64,000 nt of DNA from Polaribacter sp. WD7 (GCF_003335085.1 NZ_QPEJ01000018.1:434001-498000), one strand, 5' to 3'; shown: positions 52,722 through 61,783, numbered from the stretch's first letter. Notes: generated by a model not told the origin, from the letters alone. Translations and numbers: made by a program.

Positions 52722-55700
52722 TTATCCTATTTTTTGAATTTGTTTGTCTATTTCTGATGATTTTGAGCTATCATCGCCATTAATCCACATCTTAAATTGA
52801 GTAATTAAAAAGAATAAAATAGGGACCACAATTAAAGTTAAAAATGTGGCCACTAAAAGTCCATAAATTACTGTCCAAGCTAAGGGTCCCCAAAAAATTA
52901 CATTATCTCCTCCAAAATAAATCTTAGCATCAAACTCACTAAATAAAGTAAAGAAGTTGATATTTAAGCCAATTGCTAGCGGAATTAGTCCTAAAATGGT
53001 AGTAATTGCTGTTAACAATACAGGACGTAAACGTGCTTTACCTGCTTTAACTACATTTTCAAAAAGATATTCTTTTGGTAAATACGCACCATTATCTAAG
53101 TTTAAATCTTCTTTTTTTCTATCGATTAATAACTGGGTATAATCCAGTAATACAACTCCGTTATTTACTACTATTCCTGCTAAGGAAATAATACCCATCA
53201 TGGTCATCATAATTACAAAAGAACTTCCAGTAATCACAATTCCACCAAATACCCCTATAAAACTCAAGAAAATTGCAATCATGATAATTCCTGGTTTAGA
53301 AATTGAGTTGAACTGGAAGATTAAAATAAAGAAAATTAATGCCAAACCTTTAAAGAAAGCACCCACCAAGAAGCTTTGTTGTTTGTTTTGCTCTTCTATT
53401 TGACCTGTATAATCTATATTGATGTTTTCTGGTTTATCAGCAAAATTTTTCATTTCTTCTTTAATCTGATTTACCACAGCAGCAGCATCCACGTAACCAG
53501 GAGCCAATTGAGAATATACTGTTACAACACGTTTAGTGTCTCTATGTTTTATGGCGCTAAAACCAGAACTGTTAGACTGTGTTGCTATTGCAGAAATAGG
53601 AATTGCTTTGACTTGACCCGTATTGTCTCTAAAGGTAATTTTCTGATTAAATAAGGCACTTTTATTATATCTTATAGCCTCGTTAAAACGGATGTTGATG
53701 TCATAATCATCACCATCTTCTTTATAAATACCAGCTTTTGCACCAAAAATAGCATTTCTTAATTGCTGACCTACTTGACCTGTAGCCACTCCTAATTCTC
53801 CTGCTTTTTTACGATCTACCACTACTTTCATAGATGGTTTGTCTTTATTTACATCAATCTTCAATTCATCAACACCAGGTACGTTTCTAGAGTTTACATA
53901 AGCCCGCATTTTTTCTGCGGTTGCAATTAATTCTTCATAATCATTACCTTCTAACTCAATATTAATAGGAGCGCCTGTTGGGGGACCGTTTGCATCTTTT
54001 TCAACAGAAATTAACACACCAGGATAGATTCCTGTTAAGGCTTCTTGTACTTTTTGGCGCAACTTTTCACTATCTAAACCATTTCTGTATTTATACTGGC
54101 GCATAGATGCTGTAATTTTACCTTTATGCGGCATTTCTGCAGCAGAACCTCCATCTGTTTGTGGGTTTCCTGCACCTTCACCGACTTGAGAAACAGCACT
54201 TTCTACCATAAAGTTCTCTCCTTTTTCATCAATATACATGTTGTCATTCAAGATGCCGTATACCCTTTGCTCTATTTCTTTAGTAATTGTATTGGTTACG
54301 TTAATATCTGTTCCTTGCGGATATTCTATATAAACAATAACCTGATTGGGTTTGTTGTCTGGAAAGAATTCAATTTTTGTTCTTTGAGAGGCCACAGATG
54401 CTCCAAAGCCTCCAAAAGCAGCAAATAAAAGAACAAATGTACCAATGGTTATTGCAATTGGTTTCCATCCCTTTAAGGCACCTTTTAGTACTTTTTCATA
54501 CGCGTTTTCTAACCAAACCAATGTATTCTTTTGAAAGTAATTAGCGGCTTTTCTTAAAACTAGCCTGTAAACCCACAACATAATTGCAGTAAATACCATT
54601 ACAGAACCTAAGCCTCTGTATTGACCACCAACCACTAAAATTACGATACCAAATAAAGCTACAATTGCAGAAATGGTTATGATTCTTTTTAGCGGCATAT
54701 CTTTATCTTCTGTCGTCATAAATTGTGATACTAAAACAGAGTTAAAGAAAATAGCTACGACTAATGATGAACCTAAAACTACAGATAAAGTAATAGGGAA
54801 ATAAATCATAAACTGACCAAAAAGCCCAGGCCACAAGCCTAAAGGAACAAAGGCAGCCACAGTTGTTACAGTAGAGATGATAATAGGAAACGCAATTTCT
54901 CCAATTCCTTTTTTAGCAGCTTCTACTCTAGACAAGCCTTCTTCATCCATCAAACGATACACGTTTTCTACTACCACAATTCCGTTATCAACTAACATCC
55001 CTAATCCCATAATCAATCCAAAGAGAATCATGGTGTTTAAGGTATACCCCATTGCGCCTAGAATCATTAACGACATGAACATAGACATGGGTATAGCAAA
55101 CCCTACAAACAATGCATTTTTAAACCCTAAAAAGAACATTAAAACAGTTACAACTAAGATGATTCCGAAGATGATGTTGTTTACCAAATCATCTACTTGA
55201 CCAATGGTTTTATCAGATAAATCGTTAGTTATGGTAACCGCTAAGTTTTTCGGAAAATATTCTTCTTTGGCTTTTTTTACAATGACCTTAATTTCATCTG
55301 CAGCAGCCACCATATTTTTACCTGCACGTTTTTTAACGTCTAGCATTACTACTTGTTTTCCTTCTTTTCTAGCAAAGGTAGTTTTGTCTTTTTCTCTAAA
55401 GCTAACAGTAGCAACGTCTTTAAGATAAATAGAATTTCCTTTATCAGTTTTTATTACAAAATCTTCTAAATCTGATGGTTTTTCAATTTCGCCTAAAATT
55501 CTAATGGTTCTTCTTTGTCCGCTTGCAATCAAATTACCAGCAGAAGAGGTAACGTTTCCATTTTGGATAGCGCCCACAATATCGTTAAAACTTACTTGCA
55601 TTGCCATCATCTTATAGATGTCTACCGCAATTTCTACTTCTTTGTCTTGAACACCTCTTAAATCTGCTTTTTTTACTTCTTTTAAATCTTCTATTTTATC

Positions 55701-56228
55701 TTGTAAATATTCAGCAAACTCTTTTAGCTTTTGCAAAGGATAATCACCAGATATGTTAATGTTTAAAAACGGAATTTCTTCAGACATACTCAAATCAAAT
55801 GCATTTGGGTCTACTTTAGCTCCGTTAAACGTTGGCCAATCTTCTGAAGCTTTTTCGGTGTCTAATTTGTCTTTAACCCGTTGTTTGGCAACTTCTACAT
55901 CCATATCATCATCAAATTCTACAATAATCATAGAATAATCTTGCTGAGATGTAGAGGTAATTTCTACCACACCACTTAATCCTTTCAATTGGTCTTCAAG
56001 CGGGTCTGTTATTAGTTTTTCTATATCTTCTGCAGTATTTCCTGGATATAAAGTGCTAATGTATATTTTGGTTTCCTTAATTTCAGGAAAATCTTCACGT
56101 GGCATGTTAAAATATGCAGAAATACCCAAAATTAGAATCAAGAAAATAGAAACATACATCGTGGTTTTGTTGGAAATTGCCCACGAGGATAGTTTAAATT
56201 CTTTATCAGTTTTTTTATTTTTAATCAT
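52722..56228 (-). CDS. RND efflux transporter permease
   Basis: This 1168-residue inner-membrane pump has the AcrB-like layout: one N-terminal helix, a large periplasmic loop, helices 2-6, a second loop and helices 8-12. Charge-relay helix 4 reads Gly-Met-Leu-Val-Asp-Asn-Gly-Ile-Val-Val-Val-Glu-Asn, with Asp414 but Asn415 in place of the second Asp of AcrB. Helix 10 lacks the AcrB Lys (Gly-Ile-Val-Val-Asn-Asn-Gly-Val-Val-Leu-Leu-Asp-Tyr). Such variants are common in Bacteroidetes. It is the last gene of the tetR-tolC-adaptor-permease operon. The substrate is unknown. Confidence 0.95.
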   Translation of the reverse strand: MIKNKKTDKEFKLSSWAISNKTTMYVSIFLILILGISAYFNMPREDFPEIKETKIYISTLYPGNTAEDIEKLITDPLEDQLKGLSGVVEITSTSQQDYSMIIVEFDDDMDVEVAKQRVKDKLDTEKASEDWPTFNGAKVDPNAFDLSMSEEIPFLNINISGDYPLQKLKEFAEYLQDKIEDLKEVKKADLRGVQDKEVEIAVDIYKMMAMQVSFNDIVGAIQNGNVTSSAGNLIASGQRRTIRILGEIEKPSDLEDFVIKTDKGNSIYLKDVATVSFREKDKTTFARKEGKQVVMLDVKKRAGKNMVAAADEIKVIVKKAKEEYFPKNLAVTITNDLSDKTIGQVDDLVNNIIFGIILVVTVLMFFLGFKNALFVGFAIPMSMFMSLMILGAMGYTLNTMILFGLIMGLGMLVDNGIVVVENVYRLMDEEGLSRVEAAKKGIGEIAFPIIISTVTTVAAFVPLGLWPGLFGQFMIYFPITLSVVLGSSLVVAIFFNSVLVSQFMTTEDKDMPLKRIITISAIVALFGIVILVVGGQYRGLGSVMVFTAIMLWVYRLVLRKAANYFQKNTLVWLENAYEKVLKGALKGWKPIAITIGTFVLLFAAFGGFGASVASQRTKIEFFPDNKPNQVIVYIEYPQGTDINVTNTITKEIEQRVYGILNDNMYIDEKGENFMVESAVSQVGEGAGNPQTDGGSAAEMPHKGKITASMRQYKYRNGLDSEKLRQKVQEALTGIYPGVLISVEKDANGPPTGAPINIELEGNDYEELIATAEKMRAYVNSRNVPGVDELKIDVNKDKPSMKVVVDRKKAGELGVATGQVGQQLRNAIFGAKAGIYKEDGDDYDINIRFNEAIRYNKSALFNQKITFRDNTGQVKAIPISAIATQSNSSGFSAIKHRDTKRVVTVYSQLAPGYVDAAAVVNQIKEEMKNFADKPENINIDYTGQIEEQNKQQSFLVGAFFKGLALIFFILIFQFNSISKPGIIMIAIFLSFIGVFGGIVITGSSFVIMMTMMGIISLAGIVVNNGVVLLDYTQLLIDRKKEDLNLDNGAYLPKEYLFENVVKAGKARLRPVLLTAITTILGLIPLAIGLNINFFTLFSEFDAKIYFGGDNVIFWGPLAWTVIYGLLVATFLTLIVVPILFFLITQFKMWINGDDSSKSSEIDKQIQKIG

Positions 56229-56333
56229 TAGTCTGTATTTTTTTGATTGTTATGTTAATGAGTTTTTGAAACAATTTTTCATCCTTCAAAATCACACAAA
56301 TAGACCATGTGATTTTGTATTAAGAATAATAAA

Positions 56334-57500
56334 CTACTCACTAATTTTAACTTCTTGACCATCTTTAACGGTTCTTGCACCAGCTTCAATCAATTGATCG
56401 CCAACAGAAACACCTGCTAAAACTTCTATAATGTCTCCTTGTGTTTTACCAGTTTTAACAACTGTTTGTTTTGCTACGCCAATAGAATTTTTAATGTTTT
56501 CTACGACGTAAACATATTGTTCTCCTTTTGCATTTTCTGAGATAATACTTTGCGGAATCAAAATGGCGTCAGAACTTGTATAATCGTTAATTTTTAACTT
56601 AGCAGTTAAGTTGGGTTTTATGCTTCTATCTTGGTTAGGTATGCCAATTTCTACTTTAAATGTTCTGTTAGCAGGATTGATAAAATTACCTGTTTGACGT
56701 ACTTGAGTATTAATGGTTTTTCCTAAAACAGGAAACTGAATAGCCACAGCTTTACCTTTTGAAATGGCATTAATATAGGTTTCAGGAACATCTGCTTCTA
56801 TGTACATATTGCCAAGATTTACAATTCTGAAAATTTCAGAACCAGGACCAGGAGCAACAATGTTTCCTTGGTTTTTAATAATTTCATCTATAATACCAGA
56901 AAAAGGAGCTCTTATAGTAGCTTTTGCCAATTGTTTTTTTAACTGTGCTAAAGTGCTTTTTTGAGCTTCATAATTTGTTTTGGTTTGCAGAAACTGAATT
57001 TCTGATCCAATTTTTTGTTCCCATAATCTTTTTTGACGCTCGTACGTTGTTTTTGCCAACGCAGTTGTAGCTTCAAGTTGAGCAACTTGTTGTGCCATTC
57101 CGCCATCATCAATTTTAGCTAAAATCTGTCCTTTTTTTACTTTTTGCCCTTCAGTTACAAAAACGCGTTCTAATGTTCCTGGCATTTCTGGGTAAATCAA
57201 AACATTTTGTTTTGTTTTTACATTTCCTTGTAATTCTAAATAATGGGTAAAGACCTCATTTTTTACTTTTAAAGTGGTTATTAATGGAACTCTTTTAAGT
57301 GTATCTAACTTTTCAATTTCTGTATTAAGCTGTTTAACTTTTTCAGAAATCTCAGAAATTTTAGCATCTAATTCAGACTTTTTTTGTCTAATTTCTTTTA
57401 AATCTTTACTAGCTATAATATCCTCTAAAGATTTTTCCTTTTTATCTCCACAACCGATAAAAAATAAGGTGATGAATACTATTGAATATATTGTTCTCAT
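56334..57500 (-). CDS. RND efflux periplasmic adaptor
   Basis: The 388-residue membrane-fusion protein is a lipoprotein (lipobox Phe-Ile-Gly-Cys near residue 17). A short coiled coil (30-70), a lipoyl half with Gly-Thr-Leu-Glu-Arg-Val and Gly-Gln-Ile-Leu-Ala-Lys-Ile-Asp near 110-130, a second lipoyl half (Ala-Pro-Phe-Ser-Gly-Ile-Ile-Asp near 200) and a beta-barrel domain follow in order. The adaptor links the permease to TolC. It begins 10 bp after tolC ends. Confidence 0.95.
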   Translation of the reverse strand: MRTIYSIVFITLFFIGCGDKKEKSLEDIIASKDLKEIRQKKSELDAKISEISEKVKQLNTEIEKLDTLKRVPLITTLKVKNEVFTHYLELQGNVKTKQNVLIYPEMPGTLERVFVTEGQKVKKGQILAKIDDGGMAQQVAQLEATTALAKTTYERQKRLWEQKIGSEIQFLQTKTNYEAQKSTLAQLKKQLAKATIRAPFSGIIDEIIKNQGNIVAPGPGSEIFRIVNLGNMYIEADVPETYINAISKGKAVAIQFPVLGKTINTQVRQTGNFINPANRTFKVEIGIPNQDRSIKPNLTAKLKINDYTSSDAILIPQSIISENAKGEQYVYVVENIKNSIGVAKQTVVKTGKTQGDIIEVLAGVSVGDQLIEAGARTVKDGQEVKISE

Positions 57501-57510
57501 TTTTGTTTGA

Positions 57511-58833
57511 TTATTTAATTGGTAGGTTTAATGCATTTTCCAAAGCCGCTTTTTTTGCAATGACACTTAGCATAGATTGAATGTAGTTTTGCTGCTGTGT
57601 GTATAATTGATTTTGTGCTTGTAACAAATCGAAACTTGTAGAAATTCCTTCAAAAAATTTAATTCTTTGTTTCTTTTCTATACGTTCTGCTAAAGCAACA
57701 TTTCGTTTGGCTGTATTGTAATTGTCTATACTAGATTGGTAATCGCTCTTCGATTTTTCGGCTTGTAATGCTAAACGTTGTTTGGTTTCTTCTAATCGTA
57801 AATCTGCGGTTTCTAGCGCAATTTTTGCTTGTGTGGTTTTAGCGATTCTTCCTAAGCTTGAGAATATCGGTACATTTAGACTTACACCAAGAACTGATGT
57901 GTTTATCCATTGTTGACTGTTATCAAAAAAAGTAAATGTTTCCGAATTGGCTATATAATTATAATTCACAAAAGCAGATAAAGTTGGTAATGCTTTACTT
58001 TGTTCCAACCTCATAAGCAAACGTTTGGATTCTCTATCATTTTCAGCAATTTTAAAATCGATATGGTTTGAGTGGTTAAAATCAGTTGAAACTAAATTTA
58101 AATTTATATTATTTACAGCAAGTGAATCTAAAGAATCCGTTAAAATCAATTTAGTATTTATTGGATTACCCAATGCTAAATTTAACATTTGATAACCAAT
58201 TGCTTTCATTCTAATAACACTATTTAACTGACTTTTTAAGTTGCCTAACGTAATTTCTAATTGCTCTACATCTTCCTCTTCATTTAAACCATTTTCATAT
58301 ATTTTTTTGGCATCGTTATAGTTTTTTTGAAGAATTTTAATGTTTCCTTCTAATATTTTGATGCTATTTTCTGTCACTAAAACATTGCCGTAAGCATTAA
58401 TTACAGCTTCTCTTGTTAGTAGTTCTGTTTTTTCTTTGGCTTGTTCTGATATCTTTAAAAATGTTTTTGAAGCTTGTAAACCTACCAAATATGATCCATC
58501 AAAAATGAGTTGTCTTAAAGTTAAACCAGCATTAGCTGAATGTCTAGCATTAAAATCAATAATTCCATCTTGGTCGAAATCTACTCCTGGGAATTGTCTT
58601 TTTAAAGCATTTTGATAATCTATCTTTCCGTCTATTTGAGGTAGACCAATAGTAGTAGTTTCCCAAACTTTTTCTTTAGCAGAAGAAATGTCGTTTTTTG
58701 CTGCTTTTGCATTGTAACTATTTTCTAAAGCATAATTTATGGCTTCTTTTAGAGATAATTTTAATGTTTTTTCTTGTGCTGTTACAGACACAGATACAAG
58801 GAAAAAACAAAAAGGGTAAAGATATTTGTTCAT
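57511..58833 (-). CDS. TolC family outer membrane protein
   Basis: The 440-residue product has a signal peptide (1-19, ending Val-Thr-Ala-Gln) and two structural repeats of the TolC fold, each with long helices and short beta strands. Leu-Lys-Glu-Ala-Ile-Asn-Tyr-Ala-Leu-Glu-Asn-Ser near residue 28 is the usual first-repeat start. It forms the outer-membrane channel of the tripartite pump. Its ATG directly abuts the tetR stop codon. Confidence 0.95.
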   Translation of the reverse strand: MNKYLYPFCFFLVSVSVTAQEKTLKLSLKEAINYALENSYNAKAAKNDISSAKEKVWETTTIGLPQIDGKIDYQNALKRQFPGVDFDQDGIIDFNARHSANAGLTLRQLIFDGSYLVGLQASKTFLKISEQAKEKTELLTREAVINAYGNVLVTENSIKILEGNIKILQKNYNDAKKIYENGLNEEEDVEQLEITLGNLKSQLNSVIRMKAIGYQMLNLALGNPINTKLILTDSLDSLAVNNINLNLVSTDFNHSNHIDFKIAENDRESKRLLMRLEQSKALPTLSAFVNYNYIANSETFTFFDNSQQWINTSVLGVSLNVPIFSSLGRIAKTTQAKIALETADLRLEETKQRLALQAEKSKSDYQSSIDNYNTAKRNVALAERIEKKQRIKFFEGISTSFDLLQAQNQLYTQQQNYIQSMLSVIAKKAALENALNLPIK

Positions 58834-59430
58834 TTATATTTGGTTATTTTTTAGTTGTTTTTCTAATTCTAAAACGCCTTTTTCTGTAGCTATGGCTCTT
58901 GTATGGTACGCTAAAACTTCTTGCTCTAATTTTGGTATTTTATAATTTTCAACGGTATTTTCATGTATGCTAAAAACCAGTGAAAAATAAAATTTAGTAA
59001 CCAATTCTATATTTACATCTTTTCTGTAATAGCCTTCCTCTATCCCTTTTTTCATATTCTTTTGCAAACACTCAGAAAATAATAATCTTTCTTTTTGCAT
59101 TATTTTTTCATGAACTTTCGGGTAATATTTTTTAAGTTGATAAACGGGTGAAGAAGAAGCATTTTGAAACATTTCTTTAAACATTTTTTTAATTTCAAAA
59201 TTTTCTTCAATAGGATTAAATCCTTGTTTTGTAATGTTTTGAATTTCTAAAAAACATGATTGATGTAATAATGTAGTTGTGGTTGCTACCAAATCATGTT
59301 TATTGCCAAAATATTTATATAAGGTTTTTTTAGATATACTTAATTCTTTAGCAATATCATCCATAGTAACACTCTTAAATCCTAAGTTTAAGAACATTTC
59401 GCTTGCTTTTGCTATAATTTTATCTTCCAT
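58834..59430 (-). CDS. TetR/AcrR family regulator of efflux operon
   Basis: I place the start at ATG 59430 (Met-Glu-Asp-Lys-Ile-Ile). An alternative TTG 22 bp upstream would add seven residues that are not typical of the family. The 198-residue product has a TetR HTH at about residues 5-48 with Met-Asp-Asp-Ile-Ala-Lys-Glu-Leu-Ser-Ile-Ser-Lys-Lys-Thr-Leu-Tyr-Lys-Tyr-Phe, and a helical ligand domain. It heads the operon, so it probably represses its own transcript and releases it when a pump substrate binds. Confidence 0.93.
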   Translation of the reverse strand: MEDKIIAKASEMFLNLGFKSVTMDDIAKELSISKKTLYKYFGNKHDLVATTTTLLHQSCFLEIQNITKQGFNPIEENFEIKKMFKEMFQNASSSPVYQLKKYYPKVHEKIMQKERLLFSECLQKNMKKGIEEGYYRKDVNIELVTKFYFSLVFSIHENTVENYKIPKLEQEVLAYHTRAIATEKGVLELEKQLKNNQI

Positions 59431-59453
59431 AATGATACTACAAAAGTACAAAT

Positions 59454-59481
59454 GGAAACTATAGAAACAAAAAAAGTTTCC
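59454..59481. promoter_or_regulatory. Candidate TetR operator
   Basis: GGAAACT at 59454-59460 and AGTTTCC at 59475-59481 form a perfect 7-bp inverted repeat with a 14-bp spacer, 24 bp upstream of the tetR start. The position and symmetry suit autoregulation. The site is also about 77 bp upstream of the divergent polyprenyl synthase start. Confidence 0.5.
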
Positions 59482-59557
59482 TAAGTTTTAAAGATTTTTT
59501 AACATTTCTATAAAAAAGAAAAAATTGTTTACATTATTTTTACAAAAAATTACAGAT

Positions 59558-60529
59558 TTGGATATTACACACTATCATAAGGACTTTATAGACTACTTAG
59601 AATCGAAAAAATGGGTTTTTGAACCTAAAAACTTATACGAGCCAATTGAGTATATTATTAAATTGGGAGGAAAAAGAATACGGCCTATTTTAACACTAAT
59701 TGGTGCAGATATCTTTTCTAATGAGTATCATAAAGCAATGCCTGCAGCATTGGCTATAGAAGTTTTTCATAATTTTACATTAATTCATGATGATATTATG
59801 GATGATGCGCCTTTAAGAAGAGGTAAGCAAACTGTACATGAAAAATGGGATATAAATACGGGTATTCTTTCTGGGGATGCAATGCTTATTCTGGCATATC
59901 AATATTTTGAAAATTATGAGCCAAATGTTTTTCAAAAATTGGCAAAATTATTTAGTAAAACAGCATTAGAAGTATGTGATGGCCAACAGTTAGATGTCGA
60001 TTTTGAAACAAGAAACGATGTAACTATTGATGAATATATCAACATGATTCGTTTAAAAACATCTGTTTTAGTAGGAGCTGCTCTAAAAATGGGAGCCATT
60101 GTAGCAGAAACATCTGATGAAAATGCAAATTTAATTTATGATTTTGGTTTAAATTTAGGTTTAGCGTTTCAATTACAAGATGATTTTTTAGACACATTTG
60201 GTAATCCTGAAACTTTTGGAAAACAAGTGGGAGGAGATATTATAGAAAATAAAAAGACCTTTTTATATCTAAAAGCCTTAGAGGTTGCAAATGAAGATGA
60301 CAGGCAAAAGTTAAGGTATTACTACAATCAAAAATTAGAAGACAATTCAGTAAAAATTCCGGAGGTCACAAGAATTCTTGAGCAAAATGATATTCCGCTT
60401 TTAGTTAAAAATAAAATTCAATTTTATACAGAAAAAGCTTTTGATACTTTAGCTTCAATGGAGATTTCGAATAAAAATAAAGAAGGGTTAAAAAAGTTTG
60501 GTCTTTGGTTAATGAATAGATCTGTGTAA
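59558..60529 (+). CDS. Polyprenyl synthetase (trans-isoprenyl diphosphate synthase)
   Basis: I prefer a TTG start at 59558 (reading Met-Asp-Ile-Thr-His-Tyr), which gives about 323 residues, close to flavobacterial relatives. A TTG at 59525 would add 11 residues. The enzyme joins isopentenyl diphosphate units. The first Asp-rich motif is Asp-Asp-Ile-Met-Asp-Asp-Ala-Pro-Leu-Arg-Arg-Gly, and the second is Asp-Asp-Phe-Leu-Asp-Thr-Phe-Gly. The Gly-Lys-Arg-Ile-Arg-Pro block near the start is complete. The chain length cannot be read from this alone. Confidence 0.93.
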   Translation: MDITHYHKDFIDYLESKKWVFEPKNLYEPIEYIIKLGGKRIRPILTLIGADIFSNEYHKAMPAALAIEVFHNFTLIHDDIMDDAPLRRGKQTVHEKWDINTGILSGDAMLILAYQYFENYEPNVFQKLAKLFSKTALEVCDGQQLDVDFETRNDVTIDEYINMIRLKTSVLVGAALKMGAIVAETSDENANLIYDFGLNLGLAFQLQDDFLDTFGNPETFGKQVGGDIIENKKTFLYLKALEVANEDDRQKLRYYYNQKLEDNSVKIPEVTRILEQNDIPLLVKNKIQFYTEKAFDTLASMEISNKNKEGLKKFGLWLMNRSV

Positions 60530-60545
60530 TTATTGTTACTTTTTA

Positions 60546-60578
60546 TTTGCAAATAATTTAAAATAAATAGTACATTTG
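60546..60578 (+). promoter_or_regulatory. Bacteroidetes-type promoter of tRNA (CAU)
   Basis: TTTG at 60546-60549 and TACATTTG at 60571-60578 are 21 nt apart, the same arrangement as upstream of tRNA-fMet. Confidence 0.75.
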
Positions 60579-60627
60579 CAGCCACAATATTGAATTTAGA
60601 AGTTTATTAAAACAATAAATCAATAAA

Positions 60628-60701
60628 GGTCCTATAGCTCAGTTGGTTAGAGCACCTGACTCATAATCAGGTGGTCCATGGTTCGAGTCCATGTGGGACC
60701 A
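60628..60701 (+). tRNA. tRNA with anticodon CAU, probably tRNA-Ile2
   Basis: A complete 74-nt cloverleaf folds with anticodon CAU in loop CTCATAA. The acceptor stem has G1:C72 and carries C4:G69 and C5:G68, which are recognition elements for lysidine synthetase (TilS) in Escherichia coli tRNA-Ile2. The anticodon stem does not have the three G-C pairs of an initiator. An elongator tRNA-Met is the alternative. CCA is not encoded. Confidence 0.9.
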
Positions 60702-60702
60702 C

Positions 60703-60738
60703 AAAGCCTTGATAATTTTAAATTATCAAGGCTTTTTT
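60703..60738 (+). terminator. Intrinsic terminator after tRNA (CAU)
   Basis: AAAGCCTTGATAATT pairs perfectly with its complement around a three-base loop and is followed by TTTTTT. It closes the single-gene tRNA transcript. Confidence 0.88.
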
Positions 60739-60928
60739 AGTTTTAGCTACTATCTCAAATAAGAAAATTAAATTTTATAATTATACATTATGATTTTTAG
60801 AGATTTGGTTTTTATTGAGTCTTAAAAATGTATATACAGTAATTTTTTTAAAATTATTTTGATGTTAACTCATTTCTTCTATATTTGTTACAGACAATTT
60901 TTTTTTTGAAAATTAGTCTTTTGTATAT

Positions 60929-60962
60929 TTTGATTGTTTTTGATATAATAATCATATATTTG
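60929..60962 (+). promoter_or_regulatory. Promoter of PID-CTERM microprotein
   Basis: TATATTTG at 60955-60962 fits the Bacteroidetes -7 box. TTTG at 60929-60932 (22 nt) or TTG at 60934-60936 (18 nt) could serve as the upstream element. The box lies 41 bp before the start codon. Confidence 0.6.
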
Positions 60963-61002
60963 CAAAAATAAATTTCAAGATTTTAATCTGGGGGGATATA
61001 AA

Positions 61003-61185
61003 ATGAAGAAAAAATATTACACAACGTTAATACTAACGTTTTTATTAGTAGCGGCTTTTAATGCACAAGTAGTGCCACCGCCTGTACCACCACCACCACC
61101 ACCAGGATTACCTGTAGATGGAGGTTTAGTGTTTTTAGCATTGTCTGGAGTTATTTACGGTTTTCGTAAGAATTTTAAAGCTTAG
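61003..61185 (+). CDS. PID-CTERM sorting-signal microprotein
   Basis: The 60-residue product consists of a signal peptide (1-22, ending Ala-Gln), a proline-rich linker (25-37) and a C-terminal sorting tail: Pro-Val-Asp-Gly-Gly at 37-41, a hydrophobic helix (42-53) and basic end residues (Arg55, Lys56, Lys59). This matches the PID-CTERM layout, in which an exosortase F-type enzyme of Bacteroidetes is thought to process the tail. The mature peptide would be only about 14 residues. It overlaps the 3' end of riboflavin synthase by 11 bp on the opposite strand. The role is unknown. Confidence 0.75.
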   Translation: MKKKYYTTLILTFLLVAAFNAQVVPPPVPPPPPPGLPVDGGLVFLALSGVIYGFRKNFKA

Positions 61186-61759
61186 TTATTCTACTAACGT
61201 ACTTTCCGATTACATCAAATTCTAAATTAACAGTATCACCAACTTTAATGCTTTTAAAAGTGGTGTTTTCTAGTGTATATGGTATAATAGCAACACTAAA
61301 CTCATCAACTTTAGAATTAACTACAGTTAAGCTTACGCCATTAACGGTTATAGACCCTTTTTCTATAGTTATATTTTGTAATGAAGTATCGTAGTTAAAG
61401 GTAAAAACAGTGCTCCCGTTTTGTTCTAATATATGAGTACATTTTGCAGTTTGATCTACATGACCTTGCACTATATGACCATCAAGTCTGTCACCAAGTT
61501 TCATACCTCTTTCAAGATTAACAATATTAGAGATAGATAAATTACCGATATTGGTTTTATCTAAAGTTTCTTTTATGGCAGTAACGGTGTATTCATCATT
61601 TTTGATATCAACAACAGTTAGGCAAACCCCATTATGAGCTACACTTTGATCAATTTTTAACTCATTTGTAAAATCACTTTTTAAAGTTAAATGAACATTA
61701 TCTTGCTCCTTTTCAATGTTAATAATTGTTCCAAGTGTTTCTATAATTCCGGTAAACAT
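61175..61759 (-). CDS. ribE: Riboflavin synthase, alpha chain
   Basis: The 194-residue enzyme dismutates two 6,7-dimethyl-8-ribityllumazine molecules into riboflavin. It starts Met-Phe-Thr-Gly-Ile-Ile-Glu and has two repeated lumazine-binding domains, with Asn-Gly-Val-Cys-Leu-Thr-Val near 44 and Asn-Gly-Val-Ser-Leu-Thr-Val near 138. His-Ile-Val-Gln-Gly-His-Val-Asp lies between them. The length is normal. It diverges from pdxA over 58 bp. No FMN riboswitch is visible. Confidence 0.96.
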   Translation of the reverse strand: MFTGIIETLGTIINIEKEQDNVHLTLKSDFTNELKIDQSVAHNGVCLTVVDIKNDEYTVTAIKETLDKTNIGNLSISNIVNLERGMKLGDRLDGHIVQGHVDQTAKCTHILEQNGSTVFTFNYDTSLQNITIEKGSITVNGVSLTVVNSKVDEFSVAIIPYTLENTTFKSIKVGDTVNLEFDVIGKYVSRITKL

Positions 61760-61775
61760 ATCAGTAAATTTTAGT

Positions 61776-61783
61776 TACTTTTG
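61776..61783 (+). promoter_or_regulatory. Possible -7 box of pdxA
   Basis: TACTTTTG fits the TAnnTTTG consensus and lies 34 bp before the pdxA start. No good upstream TTG is seen at the expected distance, so the promoter is weak or nonstandard. Confidence 0.45.

Noticed and set aside
60628..60701. Reading the CAU tRNA as an initiator tRNA
   Set aside because: It has a G1:C72 pair and lacks the three G-C pairs in the anticodon stem; the initiator gene is at 37238-37310.
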